10,206 nucleotides of DNA from JBCDCU01 sp039180865 (GCA_039180865.1 JBCDCZ010000164.1:1-10206); one strand, 5' to 3'. Numbered from the stretch's first letter, positions 1 to 7,220 are shown. The notes: a model not told the origin generated them from the sequence alone. A program made the numbers and translations.

Positions 1-177
1 GAAAAGTTCGGCCACGAAATAGCGATGACTGCGCTCCAGCGGTATGACGACATCGAGGCTATTCGTATTGTTATCCGAAAGCGTTCAGCGCCGGTGTCTC
101 AAATAGTCGATTATCTGGGTGTCGATATTACGCGCACCCGAAACGATATTCCTCAGTCCGTCGCTGCATCTGACTAA
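1..177 (+). CDS. folB: Dihydroneopterin aldolase, C-terminal end (partial)
   Basis: This is the last 58 codons of a gene that begins outside the window; it is open from base 1 and stops at TAA 175-177. The residues (EKFGHEIAMTALQRYDDIEA, then IRIVIRKRSAPV, then LGVDITRTR) match the C-terminal part of the FolB family: a helix, a beta strand ending in a K/R-x-x-AP turn, and a final strand of the V-x-I-x-R-x-R type. FolB converts 7,8-dihydroneopterin to 6-hydroxymethyl-7,8-dihydropterin and glycolaldehyde in the cytoplasm. The next gene, folK, starts 2 bases after the stop and uses exactly that product, which supports the call. The catalytic N-terminal half is not visible, so activity cannot be judged. 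Confidence 0.8.
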   Translation, partial: EKFGHEIAMTALQRYDDIEAIRIVIRKRSAPVSQIVDYLGVDITRTRNDIPQSVAASD

Positions 178-179
178 CA

Positions 180-686
180 TTGACACAAGCAGCACTCTCC
201 CTCGGAAGCAATATCGGCGACAGGGTATCAACCCTGCGGAGTGCGCTCGACAAGTTGCATGGGCAGACCGGTGTTTCGATAAAGAAAGTGTCCGCATTTT
301 ATGAAACCGCCCCATGGGGAAAACTCGATCAGGACCACTTTATCAACATGTGCATCCTGGTGGAGACCGAACTCTCGCCGGAAGAACTCTTGGATGTTGT
401 TCAAAAAGTTGAGCGTGAGCTTGGACGTCTGCGTGCAGAACGATGGGGGCCGCGCATTATCGATATTGATATTCTTTTTTTTGGGACCCGTGAGATCAAT
501 GAACCGGACCTCACAATTCCACATAAGAGTCTGAAAGAAAGAGCTTTTGTTCTTGTTCCGCTTGCCGAAATTGCCGCCGATACACGCATCAATAACGTCA
601 CGGTTGCAGAGCTTGCAGACCGTCTTCATACAAACGAAAATGAAGTAGTTAAAACCGGAGATGTCGTCTGGAATCCAAAGAATTAA
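180..686 (+). CDS. folK: 2-amino-4-hydroxy-6-hydroxymethyldihydropteridine pyrophosphokinase (HPPK)
   Basis: FolK transfers pyrophosphate from ATP to 6-hydroxymethyl-7,8-dihydropterin, the step before dihydropteroate synthase in folate synthesis. The 168-residue product is of normal family length. It opens with the pterin-site motif ALSLGSNIGDR (residues 4-14), has the ETAPWG segment near residue 43, and carries the HPPK signature RAERWGPRIIDIDIL near residues 84-98, including the paired metal-binding aspartates of D-I-D. The C-terminal part has the usual IPHKSLKERAFVLVPLAEIA block. The start is a TTG at 180, 2 bases after the folB stop. No Shine-Dalgarno sequence is visible, so translation probably depends on coupling to folB. 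There is no earlier start that keeps the N-terminal beta strand in place. The pair suggests a folate operon whose upstream genes, perhaps folP, lie outside the window. Confidence 0.95.
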   Translation: MTQAALSLGSNIGDRVSTLRSALDKLHGQTGVSIKKVSAFYETAPWGKLDQDHFINMCILVETELSPEELLDVVQKVERELGRLRAERWGPRIIDIDILFFGTREINEPDLTIPHKSLKERAFVLVPLAEIAADTRINNVTVAELADRLHTNENEVVKTGDVVWNPKN

Positions 687-742
687 TGTAAGACATAACC
701 CTGTTATTTTCTGAAAAATGCGTGGTTGTTCTATGTGACAAA

Positions 743-771
743 CTGACCAATCGGCAACCCCTCGTTGTAAT
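743..771 (+). promoter_or_regulatory. Candidate sigma-70 promoter between folK and pyc
   Basis: CTGACC at 743-748 (4 of 6 to TTGACA) and TGTAAT at 766-771 (5 of 6 to TATAAT) are separated by exactly 17 bases, which predicts a start near 778. The -10 box is also the left arm of the dyad at 766-784. It would drive the folded element at 822-902 and possibly pyc. The assignment is by eye only. Confidence 0.4.
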
Positions 772-788
772 GAGTACTATTACAGTAC
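766..788. promoter_or_regulatory. Overlapping palindromes, candidate operator
   Basis: TGTAAT (766-771) and ATTACA (779-784) form a perfect inverted repeat with a 7-base spacer. A second one, GTACT (774-778) and AGTAC (784-788), overlaps it. The dyad sits on the putative -10 box, where a dimeric repressor could act. No regulator gene in the window can be assigned to it. Confidence 0.35.
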
Positions 789-902
789 GGGATAGAGAGA
801 CGTCTTCTCCCAGAACTTCGAAGAGGGAACCGGTAAGGCTGGGTCACCTCACCCAAGTCCGGCCTTTAAGGTTCCCTCTCTTTTCCGCTTCGATCGGAAA
901 AG
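778..902 (+). ncRNA. Putative structured RNA (sRNA or pyc leader)
   Basis: The non-coding gap 687-1084 contains a nested fold. The outer stem is AGAGGGAACC (822-831) with GGTTCCCTCT (870-879), 10 perfect pairs. The inner stem is AAGGC (835-839) with GCCTT (862-866), and the apical stem is TGGGT (840-844) with ACCCA (851-855) around the loop CACCTC (845-850). A second hairpin follows: CTTTTCCG (880-887), 7-base loop, CGGAAAAG (895-902). The outer stem ends in CTCTTTTCC, so it could itself act as a terminator. The loop CACCUC resembles the anti-Shine-Dalgarno end of 16S rRNA. I know no named riboswitch that fits. It may be a free small RNA made from the 743-771 promoter, a cis leader of pyc, or a terminator for folBK. 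The 5' end is inferred from the promoter. Confidence 0.4.
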
Positions 903-1084
903 TGCATCACGGCGTCGTCGCCTCAGACATATCGTTCTCCCGCAAGTCTCTGTTTAATTTCACATCCCGATCTATTTTTTGCTCGTTTTTCGGGCTTTTC
1001 GCACCTGCAAAAATCCGCTAATCGGCTTCCAACCCAAACCGACCTGTGCCTCAGGACGGACTGATAACAACACTGGAGGGTAGG

Positions 1085-4000
1085 ATGGCGATCAAAAAAA
1101 TACTTGTGGCGAATAGGTCGGAGATCGCGATCCGGGTCTTTCGGGCCGCGAATGAACTCGGTATCGCCACCGTCGCAGTCTTCGCGGAAGAAGACAAACT
1201 TGCCCTCCATCGTTTCAAGGCAGATGAAGCTTATCAGGTCGGACGCGGACTTGGTCCGATCGAAGCCTATCTGAATATTCCGGAAATCATCCGGGTCGCC
1301 AAACAAAGCGGGGCGGATGCAATCCATCCAGGATATGGATTGCTGTCTGAGAACCCGGAATTTGTCGATGCCTGTCATGAAGCGGGCCTCACGTTTATCG
1401 GCCCGACTTCGACAACCATGCGGGAACTCGGAAACAAAGTCTCGGCGCGCAATCTTGCTGAACGGATCGGTGTTCCCGTTATACCGGCGACGCCCCCGCT
1501 TCCCGAGAACTTCGATGAAATCCGGAGTATGGCCGAAGCCATCGGTTATCCCCTGATGCTCAAGGCGTCATGGGGCGGCGGTGGACGCGGAATGCGGGTG
1601 ATCCGATCGAGTGACGAGATTGAACGGGAAGTCACCGAAGCGAAGCGCGAAGCCCGGGCAGCTTTCGGCAAGGACGAAGTCTACCTTGAGAAACTGATTG
1701 AGCGGGCTCGCCACGTCGAAGTTCAGATCCTCGGTGACAGTCACGGCAATGTCTATCATCTCTTTGAACGCGACTGCTCGATACAGCGCCGCAACCAGAA
1801 AGTCGTCGAGCGGGCACCCGCACCTTACGTGGATGAAGAAACCCGGAAAGGACTGACCGAAGCTGCAATGGCGCTTGGCCGGGAGACAAACTACATCGGC
1901 GCCGGTACGGTCGAATTCCTGATGGATGCCGACACAAACGCGTTCTACTTCATCGAAGTGAACCCCCGAATTCAGGTCGAACATACGGTCACCGAAGAAA
2001 TAACCGGCATCGACATCGTCAAGGCGCAAATCCGCATCCTGGAAGGCGCCGAGATCGGCACCCCGCAATCGGGCGTGCCGCTCCAGGACGAAATCGAAAT
2101 CAACGGCCACGCACTGCAATGCCGGATCACGACGGAAGACCCGGATCAGAACTTTATTCCTGACTACGGCCGCATCACCGCGTATCGCGGCGCAACAGGC
2201 TTTGGAATCAGGCTCGACGGCGGAACCGCTTATTCAGGCGCAGTGATCACGCGCTATTACGACCCACTCCTCGAAAAAGTAACGGCCTGGGCGCCAAACA
2301 AAGACGAAGCCATTCAGCGCATGGACCGCGCCCTGCGCGAGTTTCGGATTCGCGGTGTTGCGACCAACTTGGCCTTTCTTGAAAACATCATCGGTCATCC
2401 GGCATTTCAAAACGATCAATACACAACCCGCTTTATCGATGAGACACCGGAACTCTTCCATTCCATCACGCCGCGTGACAGGGCAACGAAACTCCTGCGT
2501 TACATTGCAGATGTCACCGTGAACGGACATCCGGAAACCAAGAATCGCCCCGAACCACGAGGCGATATACGCCAACCCGAAGCACCCTATTACGATCTTC
2601 CCGTAAAACCGGGAACGAAAAACCGTCTCGACGAACTTGGACCGGAGAAATTCGCAGAATGGATGCGCGCCGAAACCCGGACGCTGGTTACAGACACCAC
2701 TATGCGGGACGGTCACCAATCGCTTCTCGCGACCCGCATGCGAACCCATGATCTCGCATCGATCTCCTACGCCTATTCAAAGGCCTTGCCGGACCTCTTC
2801 AGCCTTGAGTGCTGGGGCGGAGCGACTTTTGATGTGGCGATGCGGTTCCTGACGGAAGATCCTTGGGAACGGCTTCACCGCATCCGGGAAGGAGCGCCCA
2901 ATATCCTGCTCCAGGCGCTGGTACGCGGCTCCAACGGCGTCGGTTACAAGAGCTATCCTGAAAATGCTGTACGGTTTTTTATTCTGGAAGCCGGCAAGGC
3001 CGGGGTCGATCTCTTCCGGGTGTTCGACGCGCTAAACTGGGTTGAAAATACGAGAGTATCCATCGACGCCATTCTGGAAAGCGGGAAACTCTGTGAAGGT
3101 GCGATCTGCTACACAGGCGACCTGATGAGCGAGAAAAGCGATAAATACACGCTCGCTTATTATCAGAATCTCGCGCGCGAATTCGACAAGGCAGGCGCCC
3201 ATATCATCGGCATAAAGGATATGGCGGGCCTCATCAAACCGACGGCCGCGAAAGTGCTGGTAAAAGCCATTCGGGATGTCAGCGACCTTCCAATCCATTT
3301 TCACACACACGACACGTCCGGTATCTCCGCGGCAAGTGTGCTCGCTGCAGTCGAGGCAGGGGTCGATGCTGTTGACGCTGCAATGGACCCGTTGTCTGGC
3401 CTGACATCACAACCCTGCCTTGGTTCAATCGTCTCAGCCCTTGAGTGCAATGAGCGCGCAACCGGTCTCGATCCGAAACACATCCGAGAGATTTCATTCT
3501 ACTGGGAGACCGTCCGGGACCAATATGCGGCTTTTGAATCGGATCTTAAGGGCCCGGCCTCCGAAGTTTATCTGCACGAAATGCCAGGCGGTCAGTTTAC
3601 CAATCTGAAAGAACAGGCGCGCTCGCTTGGGCTTGAGAGCCGTTGGCACGAGGTTGCCCAAACCTATGCCGATGTGAATGAAATGTTCGGCGATATCGTC
3701 AAGGTGACACCTTCTTCAAAGGTTGTTGGCGACATGGCCCTTATGATGGTCGCCTCAGAGCTTACGGTAGAAGATGTCCTCCACCCTGATAAGGAAATCG
3801 CGTTTCCGGAATCGGTCATAGACATGCTCGCCGGGAACCTTGGCCAACCGCCCGGTGGCTGGCCTGAGGCCATTCAGAAAAAGGCATTGAAAGGTCAGGA
3901 ACCGATTACGGCAGTTCCCGGAAGCCTCCTGCCGCCTGTGGATCTGGAAGCGGAACGCAAAGCGGCAGAAGAAGAACTTGGCCGGGCGATCAGTGATGAG

Positions 4001-4528
4001 GAACTCGCATCGTACCTCATGTATCCCAAGGTCTTCATAGAATTTGCGAAAGCGCAGGAGCTTTATGGACCGACCTCTGTCTTGCCGACACCGGTTTATT
4101 TCTACGGTATGGAGCCGCAACAGGAGATCTCCGTCGAACTCGAACGCGGCAAAACGATGATCATCGATTGCCTTGCCGTAACAGACGTCGACGAAGAAGG
4201 GTTCTGCAAAGTGTTCTTCGACCTCAATGGTCAACCGAGGACCAGCAAAGTCCCGGACCGGACACATGGTGCTTCAGCGGGCACCCAGCGTCGCAAGGCG
4301 GAATCAGGAAATGCCGCTCATATGGCCGCCCCCATGCCCGGCGTCATTTCCACCCTGGCGGTGAAATCCGGACAAAAAATCTCTTCGGGCGACGTGATCT
4401 TGTCGATCGAAGCCATGAAAATGGAGACCGCACTCCACGCAGAGCGAGACGGGGAGATTACAGAAGTGCTGGTCAAAGTCGGCGATCAGATCGACGCGAA
4501 AGATTTGCTTGTCGTCTACGCGGATTAA
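1085..4528 (+). CDS. pyc: Pyruvate carboxylase (single-chain, biotin-dependent)
   Basis: This 1147-residue enzyme carboxylates pyruvate to oxaloacetate with ATP and bicarbonate, the main anaplerotic step, in the cytoplasm as a tetramer. All parts of the family are present in order. The biotin carboxylase part (about 1-460) has IKKILVANRSEIAIRV, the glycine-rich ATP-grasp loop KASWGGGGRGMR (160-171) and EVNPRIQVEHTVTE from residue 291. The carboxyltransferase barrel (about 530-800) has TDTTMRDGHQS with the metal ligand D542, the lysine expected to be carbamylated (K711 in GIKDMAG) and metal ligands H740 and H742 in HFHTHD. A linker/allosteric part follows, then a biotin carrier domain with EAMKMET, biotin on K1112. 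The ATG at 1085 has GGAGG 5 bases upstream; the open frame reaches back to 1046 but the extra 13 residues have no such site and do not belong to the family. No damage is visible. Confidence 0.97.
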   Translation: MAIKKILVANRSEIAIRVFRAANELGIATVAVFAEEDKLALHRFKADEAYQVGRGLGPIEAYLNIPEIIRVAKQSGADAIHPGYGLLSENPEFVDACHEAGLTFIGPTSTTMRELGNKVSARNLAERIGVPVIPATPPLPENFDEIRSMAEAIGYPLMLKASWGGGGRGMRVIRSSDEIEREVTEAKREARAAFGKDEVYLEKLIERARHVEVQILGDSHGNVYHLFERDCSIQRRNQKVVERAPAPYVDEETRKGLTEAAMALGRETNYIGAGTVEFLMDADTNAFYFIEVNPRIQVEHTVTEEITGIDIVKAQIRILEGAEIGTPQSGVPLQDEIEINGHALQCRITTEDPDQNFIPDYGRITAYRGATGFGIRLDGGTAYSGAVITRYYDPLLEKVTAWAPNKDEAIQRMDRALREFRIRGVATNLAFLENIIGHPAFQNDQYTTRFIDETPELFHSITPRDRATKLLRYIADVTVNGHPETKNRPEPRGDIRQPEAPYYDLPVKPGTKNRLDELGPEKFAEWMRAETRTLVTDTTMRDGHQSLLATRMRTHDLASISYAYSKALPDLFSLECWGGATFDVAMRFLTEDPWERLHRIREGAPNILLQALVRGSNGVGYKSYPENAVRFFILEAGKAGVDLFRVFDALNWVENTRVSIDAILESGKLCEGAICYTGDLMSEKSDKYTLAYYQNLAREFDKAGAHIIGIKDMAGLIKPTAAKVLVKAIRDVSDLPIHFHTHDTSGISAASVLAAVEAGVDAVDAAMDPLSGLTSQPCLGSIVSALECNERATGLDPKHIREISFYWETVRDQYAAFESDLKGPASEVYLHEMPGGQFTNLKEQARSLGLESRWHEVAQTYADVNEMFGDIVKVTPSSKVVGDMALMMVASELTVEDVLHPDKEIAFPESVIDMLAGNLGQPPGGWPEAIQKKALKGQEPITAVPGSLLPPVDLEAERKAAEEELGRAISDEELASYLMYPKVFIEFAKAQELYGPTSVLPTPVYFYGMEPQQEISVELERGKTMIIDCLAVTDVDEEGFCKVFFDLNGQPRTSKVPDRTHGASAGTQRRKAESGNAAHMAAPMPGVISTLAVKSGQKISSGDVILSIEAMKMETALHAERDGEITEVLVKVGDQIDAKDLLVVYAD

Positions 4529-4531
4529 ACA

Positions 4532-4568
4532 GCGCTCCTCGCGTCGCTAACGCGCGGAGCGCCATTTT
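4532..4568. terminator. Hairpin terminator between convergent pyc and DUF3833 gene
   Basis: GCGCTCC (4532-4538) pairs with GGAGCGC (4556-4562). CGCG (4540-4543) pairs with CGCG (4551-4554) inside it, leaving one mismatch and a 7-base loop. It lies 3 bases after the pyc stop and is followed by CATTTTCC, a short T-run. It should end pyc transcription and may also act on the opposing transcript. Confidence 0.7.
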
Positions 4569-4591
4569 CCCGGGGACTGTCAACGTCGTAA

Positions 4592-5161
4592 TTAGAGGTT
4601 CGGCGCCTCAACGGAATCGATGTCAGTTCCTTTTCGGAAATTGACTTGAACGTTCGCAATAGGAAGGCCGAACTTCGAGACACGGGCGCGGTTAAGTAAA
4701 AGTCCGTCTTCCTTCAGGATCATTTTATCCTTGAAGCGGACCTTGATCGGATCTTTGTCTTTGCGCTTAATTTCTACGAGGTAGGAAAAGCGGGCAACAT
4801 TGTCCTTGATCGTCACCAGTGTGTCGCCGACAACGTCTTCACGTGTTCCTCGGTATTGATTGTCTGCGATCTTTTCAAAGACCCAAGTTTTGCGATCTTT
4901 TTCGCCATCAGCAAACACAAAGTCTTCGCGCAGGGTGAGGATGGTCCCGTCGAATTGGCCATCAAGATAGACATCAAACGCCCTGTTGGCGCCGGCGATC
5001 TTGCTGACGAACACTCCGCGAGCGACTGATTTTCCAACGAAGTAATCCTCTAAGGTAAAGGGAACCACTTCATCTTGTACTTCCTTAGCGGTCGCAGGTG
5101 TCAGGAACGCCGGTGCGACAACGAGGGCAAGGCTCGCCGCGGTAGCAAGAAAATTCCGCAT
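4592..5161 (-). CDS. DUF3833 family exported protein
   Basis: The 189-residue product matches the DUF3833 pattern: PFTLEDYFVGKSVARGVF after the leader, a central DVYLDGQFDGTILTLREDF and DGEKDRKTW, YRGTREDVVGD, and a C-terminal LLLNRARVSKFGLPIANVQV block. The family has no established biochemical function. The N-terminus is a signal peptide: MR, then the hydrophobic stretch NFLATAASLALVVAPAFL, then a likely cut after TPATA. There is no lipobox cysteine, so a soluble periplasmic or secreted protein is expected. The start at 5161 places the signal peptide correctly; AGGAG lies 11 bases upstream, rather far. An in-frame ATG at 5206 would add 15 polar residues before the signal and is rejected. 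The gene follows the GNAT gene on the same strand, but a strong hairpin at 5268-5293 separates them, so it probably has its own promoter, which I could not locate. Confidence 0.85.
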   Translation of the reverse strand: MRNFLATAASLALVVAPAFLTPATAKEVQDEVVPFTLEDYFVGKSVARGVFVSKIAGANRAFDVYLDGQFDGTILTLREDFVFADGEKDRKTWVFEKIADNQYRGTREDVVGDTLVTIKDNVARFSYLVEIKRKDKDPIKVRFKDKMILKEDGLLLNRARVSKFGLPIANVQVNFRKGTDIDSVEAPNL

Positions 5162-5220
5162 AATTGTTACTGCTCCTGTTGGACATTTGCTGTCTTTACG
5201 GAGCATCGCTATTTTTGGAC

Positions 5221-5264
5221 CACTTTGACCGAAGTGTTCTCAGGCAAGAACTTAGGCCAAAGTG
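5221..5264 (-). promoter_or_regulatory. Nested inverted repeats in the leader of the DUF3833 gene
   Basis: CACTTTG (5221-5227) pairs with CAAAGTG (5258-5264), and inside it GTTCT (5236-5240) pairs with AGAAC (5247-5251) around a 6-base loop. This follows the terminator at 5268-5293 on the - strand. It may be a leader fold or an operator; nothing more can be said. Confidence 0.3.
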
Positions 5265-5267
5265 TCG

Positions 5268-5293
5268 CAGGTCCGCGCTAAAACGCGGACCTG
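5268..5293 (-). terminator. Hairpin terminator after the GNAT gene
   Basis: CAGGTCCGCG (5268-5277) and CGCGGACCTG (5284-5293) form 10 perfect pairs around a 6-base loop, 21 bases past the GNAT stop on the - strand. The T-run is weak on both sides (ACTTTGG on the - strand), so termination may be partial. It most likely ends the rplU-rpmA-GNAT transcript. Confidence 0.6.
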
Positions 5294-5314
5294 ACTTTCT
5301 CGGCATTGCGAGTA

Positions 5315-6019
5315 TCAGCGCTCGCCCCAAGCGTGCAAGCTCTCCCAGGTTTTCCGGGACATGCAGTAATAGTCGATCGGAACCATACCGCCGAGGGCAA
5401 GGGACCGTGACATACCGTTGTGAACGAATTGGAACCCGCATTTTTCAATCACCCGTTTGGACTGGTGATTGGCGATGCGCACGGTAGCCCAGATTTCGCC
5501 AATGTCTTCGCTCGTGAAGGCATGATCGATGAGTGCCTGCGCCGCCTCGGCAGCGAGCCCCTGCCCCCAATAGGCTTTGCCCAACCAATAACCGATGCCA
5601 AGCCGGTCCGGATGCTCTTCAATTGGCCGATAACCGCATCCGCCCATAAATCGGTCGGAATAGCGGTCGGTAATTGCAAACATCCGGCGTTGCGGCCCCG
5701 GAACAGAAAGATGATCGATAAAGTGCAGACCATCTTCCCGGCGGTAAGGATAGGGCATGGTCCCAAGGTTGTTCGAGACTGCCACATCATTCGCGAGCGC
5801 CACGAGGTCATCGAGGTCCCGTCGATGCGGTGCACGCAATGTAAGGCGTTTTGTGCTCAACACCATCGGCACCCCGAAATCAGTCTTGACGGGCGTCACA
5901 TGGTTCTGCGTTCGATGAACCGGATTTGACTGAAGACTCCCTGTTTGCGCGATTTTCTTGAGCGCACCGCCATCAATTCCAGGACGTTCTAATTGCTCGA
6001 TTTTTTCGCTTTCAACCAT
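5315..6019 (-). CDS. GNAT family N-acetyltransferase (RimJ/RimL-like)
   Basis: The product has a GNAT fold of the ribosomal-protein-acetyltransferase type. RLTLRAPHRRDLDDLVALAND is the first strand and helix, RMFAITDRYSDRFMGGCGYR is the central sheet, and IGYWLGKAYWGQGLAAEAAQ contains the acetyl-CoA pyrophosphate-binding loop (GQGLAAEA). The C-terminal strand reads SKRVIEKCGFQFV. The acceptor is unknown; placement behind rplU and rpmA is common in alphaproteobacteria and suggests, without proof, a ribosome-linked target. The start is ambiguous. The ATG at 6019 has a textbook AGGAGG 5 bases upstream and gives 234 residues, but the first 51 (MVESEKIEQL through DFGVP) precede the conserved domain. 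The family-typical start is the ATG at 5866, which has only a GGGG upstream. I chose 6019 on the ribosome site. No frameshift is seen. Confidence 0.85.
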   Translation of the reverse strand: MVESEKIEQLERPGIDGGALKKIAQTGSLQSNPVHRTQNHVTPVKTDFGVPMVLSTKRLTLRAPHRRDLDDLVALANDVAVSNNLGTMPYPYRREDGLHFIDHLSVPGPQRRMFAITDRYSDRFMGGCGYRPIEEHPDRLGIGYWLGKAYWGQGLAAEAAQALIDHAFTSEDIGEIWATVRIANHQSKRVIEKCGFQFVHNGMSRSLALGGMVPIDYYCMSRKTWESLHAWGER

Positions 6020-6043
6020 GCGACCCTCCTAAGGTTCATGCAA

Positions 6044-6075
6044 AAGGGGAGAAGGACGGTGGCCCCTCTCCCCTT
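6044..6075 (-). terminator. Hairpin upstream of the GNAT gene
   Basis: AAGGGGAGA (6044-6052) and TCTCCCCTT (6067-6075) form a perfect 9-base stem. On the - strand it ends in CCCCTTTTGC, a terminator-like outline, 24 bases before the GNAT start. It could attenuate reading from rpmA into the GNAT gene or stabilise the rpmA mRNA end. Confidence 0.45.
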
Positions 6076-6094
6076 AAACTCGCATGGCGCTTTG

Positions 6095-6122
6095 TTTTCC
6101 GGGGTTTGTGACCACCGGAAAA
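6095..6122 (-). terminator. Hairpin directly after rpmA
   Basis: TTTTCCGG (6095-6102) pairs with CCGGAAAA (6115-6122), and GGT with ACC extends the stem inside, leaving one bulged base. It lies 13 bases past the rpmA stop on the - strand and ends in GGAAAAC without a T-run, so it fits an mRNA 3'-end stabiliser or processing site better than a terminator. Confidence 0.4.
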
Positions 6123-6135
6123 TATGTGTCCGGTG

Positions 6136-6405
6136 TTATTCGGCTGCCTCAATCATTGGTGCGACAGATACGAAGGTTCGGCCGTTCGCCTTGTTCTGGA
6201 ACACCACCTTGCCAGCCGTCGTCGCAAAAATCGTATGATCTTTGCCCATGCCGACGTTGTCGCCCGGGTGCCACTTGGTACCGCGCTGACGAACGATAAT
6301 GTTGCCTGGGATCACGGCTTCGCCGCCGAATTTCTTCACACCAAGGCGTCGGCCGGCTGAATCGCGACCGTTACGGGATGAACCGCCTGCTTTCTTATGA
6401 GCCAT
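6136..6405 (-). CDS. rpmA: 50S ribosomal protein L27
   Basis: L27 belongs to the large ribosomal subunit, and its N-terminal tail reaches the peptidyl transferase centre. The 89-residue product has the family sequence from the first residue: MAHKKAGGSSRNGRDSAGRR, LGVKKFGGE, the signature GNIIVRQRGTKWHPGDNVG, and a C-terminal DHTIFATTAGKVVFQNK. The N-terminus begins MAHKKAGGS, without the cleaved extension known from Firmicutes. The start is fixed by AGGAG 7 bases upstream; another ATG 4 bases further upstream is in a different frame and stops after four codons. The gene lies 11 bases after the rplU stop, so the two are cotranscribed. Confidence 0.98.
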   Translation of the reverse strand: MAHKKAGGSSRNGRDSAGRRLGVKKFGGEAVIPGNIIVRQRGTKWHPGDNVGMGKDHTIFATTAGKVVFQNKANGRTFVSVAPMIEAAE

Positions 6406-6416
6406 TCATCTACTCC

Positions 6417-7073
6417 TTATTCTTCAGACTGCTTGGCAAACTCGGCAGCCTGCTCAAGCCAGTTGTCGCGCTCGATACGTCCCTTAAAGGACAACGCTTC
6501 GTCAATCTTCGCAATCTCGTCAGGCGAAAGTGCCGCCACCTGACTGAATTGGGTGATACCGAGCGCATTCAGCTTCTTCTCCAGTGCAGGACCAACGCCC
6601 GAGATCTTTTTCAGATCATCTGCTGGACCAGCAGGTGCTTCGAAGAGAGCGGTCGGCGCATCTTCCGCGGCAACCTCAACGGTCTTCGCCGGCGCGGCTT
6701 CAGACTTTACGTCATCCTCTTTTTTCGGCGCTGCCTTCTTCGCTGCTTTCGGTTTCGCACCGTCAAGCAGAATATCGGTTATGCGGACCGTCGTGAAATA
6801 TTGGCGATGGCCATTTTTCCGACGCGAATTCTGGCGACGGCGCTTTTTGAAGATTATGATCTTATCGCCACGGCCTTGCTCAACGATTTCGCCAGCAACG
6901 GCAGCACCATCGACGAACGGTGCGCCGACTTTAGCGTCGCCATCTCCACCGACCATCAATACGTCGGAAAAGGTTACAGCATCGCCTGCGTCACCTTCGA
7001 GCTTTTCAATCTTCACCAGGTCGTCGGCAGCAACTTTATACTGCTTTCCGCCCGTTTTTATGACTGCGAACAT
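6417..7073 (-). CDS. rplU: 50S ribosomal protein L21 with helix-hairpin-helix-like C-terminal extension
   Basis: L21 binds 23S rRNA in the large subunit. Residues 1 to about 104 are the normal protein: MFAVIKTGGKQYKV at the start and the basic signature FKKRRRQNSRRKNGHRQYFT near residues 75-94. The product is 218 residues, about twice the usual length of roughly 103. After a low-complexity Ala/Lys/Glu linker (about 105-150) there is a compact domain: DDLKKISGVGPALEKKLNAL, GITQFSQVAALSPDEIAKID, then FKGRIERDNWLEQA. This resembles the helix-hairpin-helix-like tail of alphaproteobacterial NuoE and of other long L21 proteins in that class. The role of the tail is unknown. The start at 7073 has GAGG 7 bases upstream; the open frame continues to 7115, but those 14 residues do not belong to L21. 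Upstream lies a probable attenuator. Confidence 0.97.
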   Translation of the reverse strand: MFAVIKTGGKQYKVAADDLVKIEKLEGDAGDAVTFSDVLMVGGDGDAKVGAPFVDGAAVAGEIVEQGRGDKIIIFKKRRRQNSRRKNGHRQYFTTVRITDILLDGAKPKAAKKAAPKKEDDVKSEAAPAKTVEVAAEDAPTALFEAPAGPADDLKKISGVGPALEKKLNALGITQFSQVAALSPDEIAKIDEALSFKGRIERDNWLEQAAEFAKQSEE

Positions 7074-7196
7074 GTTTTTTCCTCGATGCCCTGTCCCACG
7101 TCTAGACCGCAGCATGGCTGCGCCTGCGTAGCTTTTTGTTCAGTCGGTTGCGGTTGAAGTGTGACCGCCAGAAAACCAGAACGGGCGATCAGACAT

Positions 7197-7220
7197 AAAA
7201 AGAGCGGGCTTCGCCCACTC
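7197..7220 (-). terminator. Intrinsic terminator upstream of rplU
   Basis: Read on the - strand: GAGTGGGC, loop GAA, GCCCGCTC, then TTTTTA. In RNA this is an 8-pair stem with one U-G wobble followed by five U, a classic intrinsic terminator. No gene upstream on this strand would need it, so it either ends a small RNA or acts as an attenuator in the rplU leader, 124 bases before the start codon. Confidence 0.65.

Noticed and set aside
722..1021. 99-codon frame on the + strand between folK and pyc
   Set aside because: It crosses the folded element, has no ribosome site, and its protein sequence has no family features.
1568..2119. Long - strand frames inside pyc
   Set aside because: They are antisense shadows of a highly conserved gene and show no family features.
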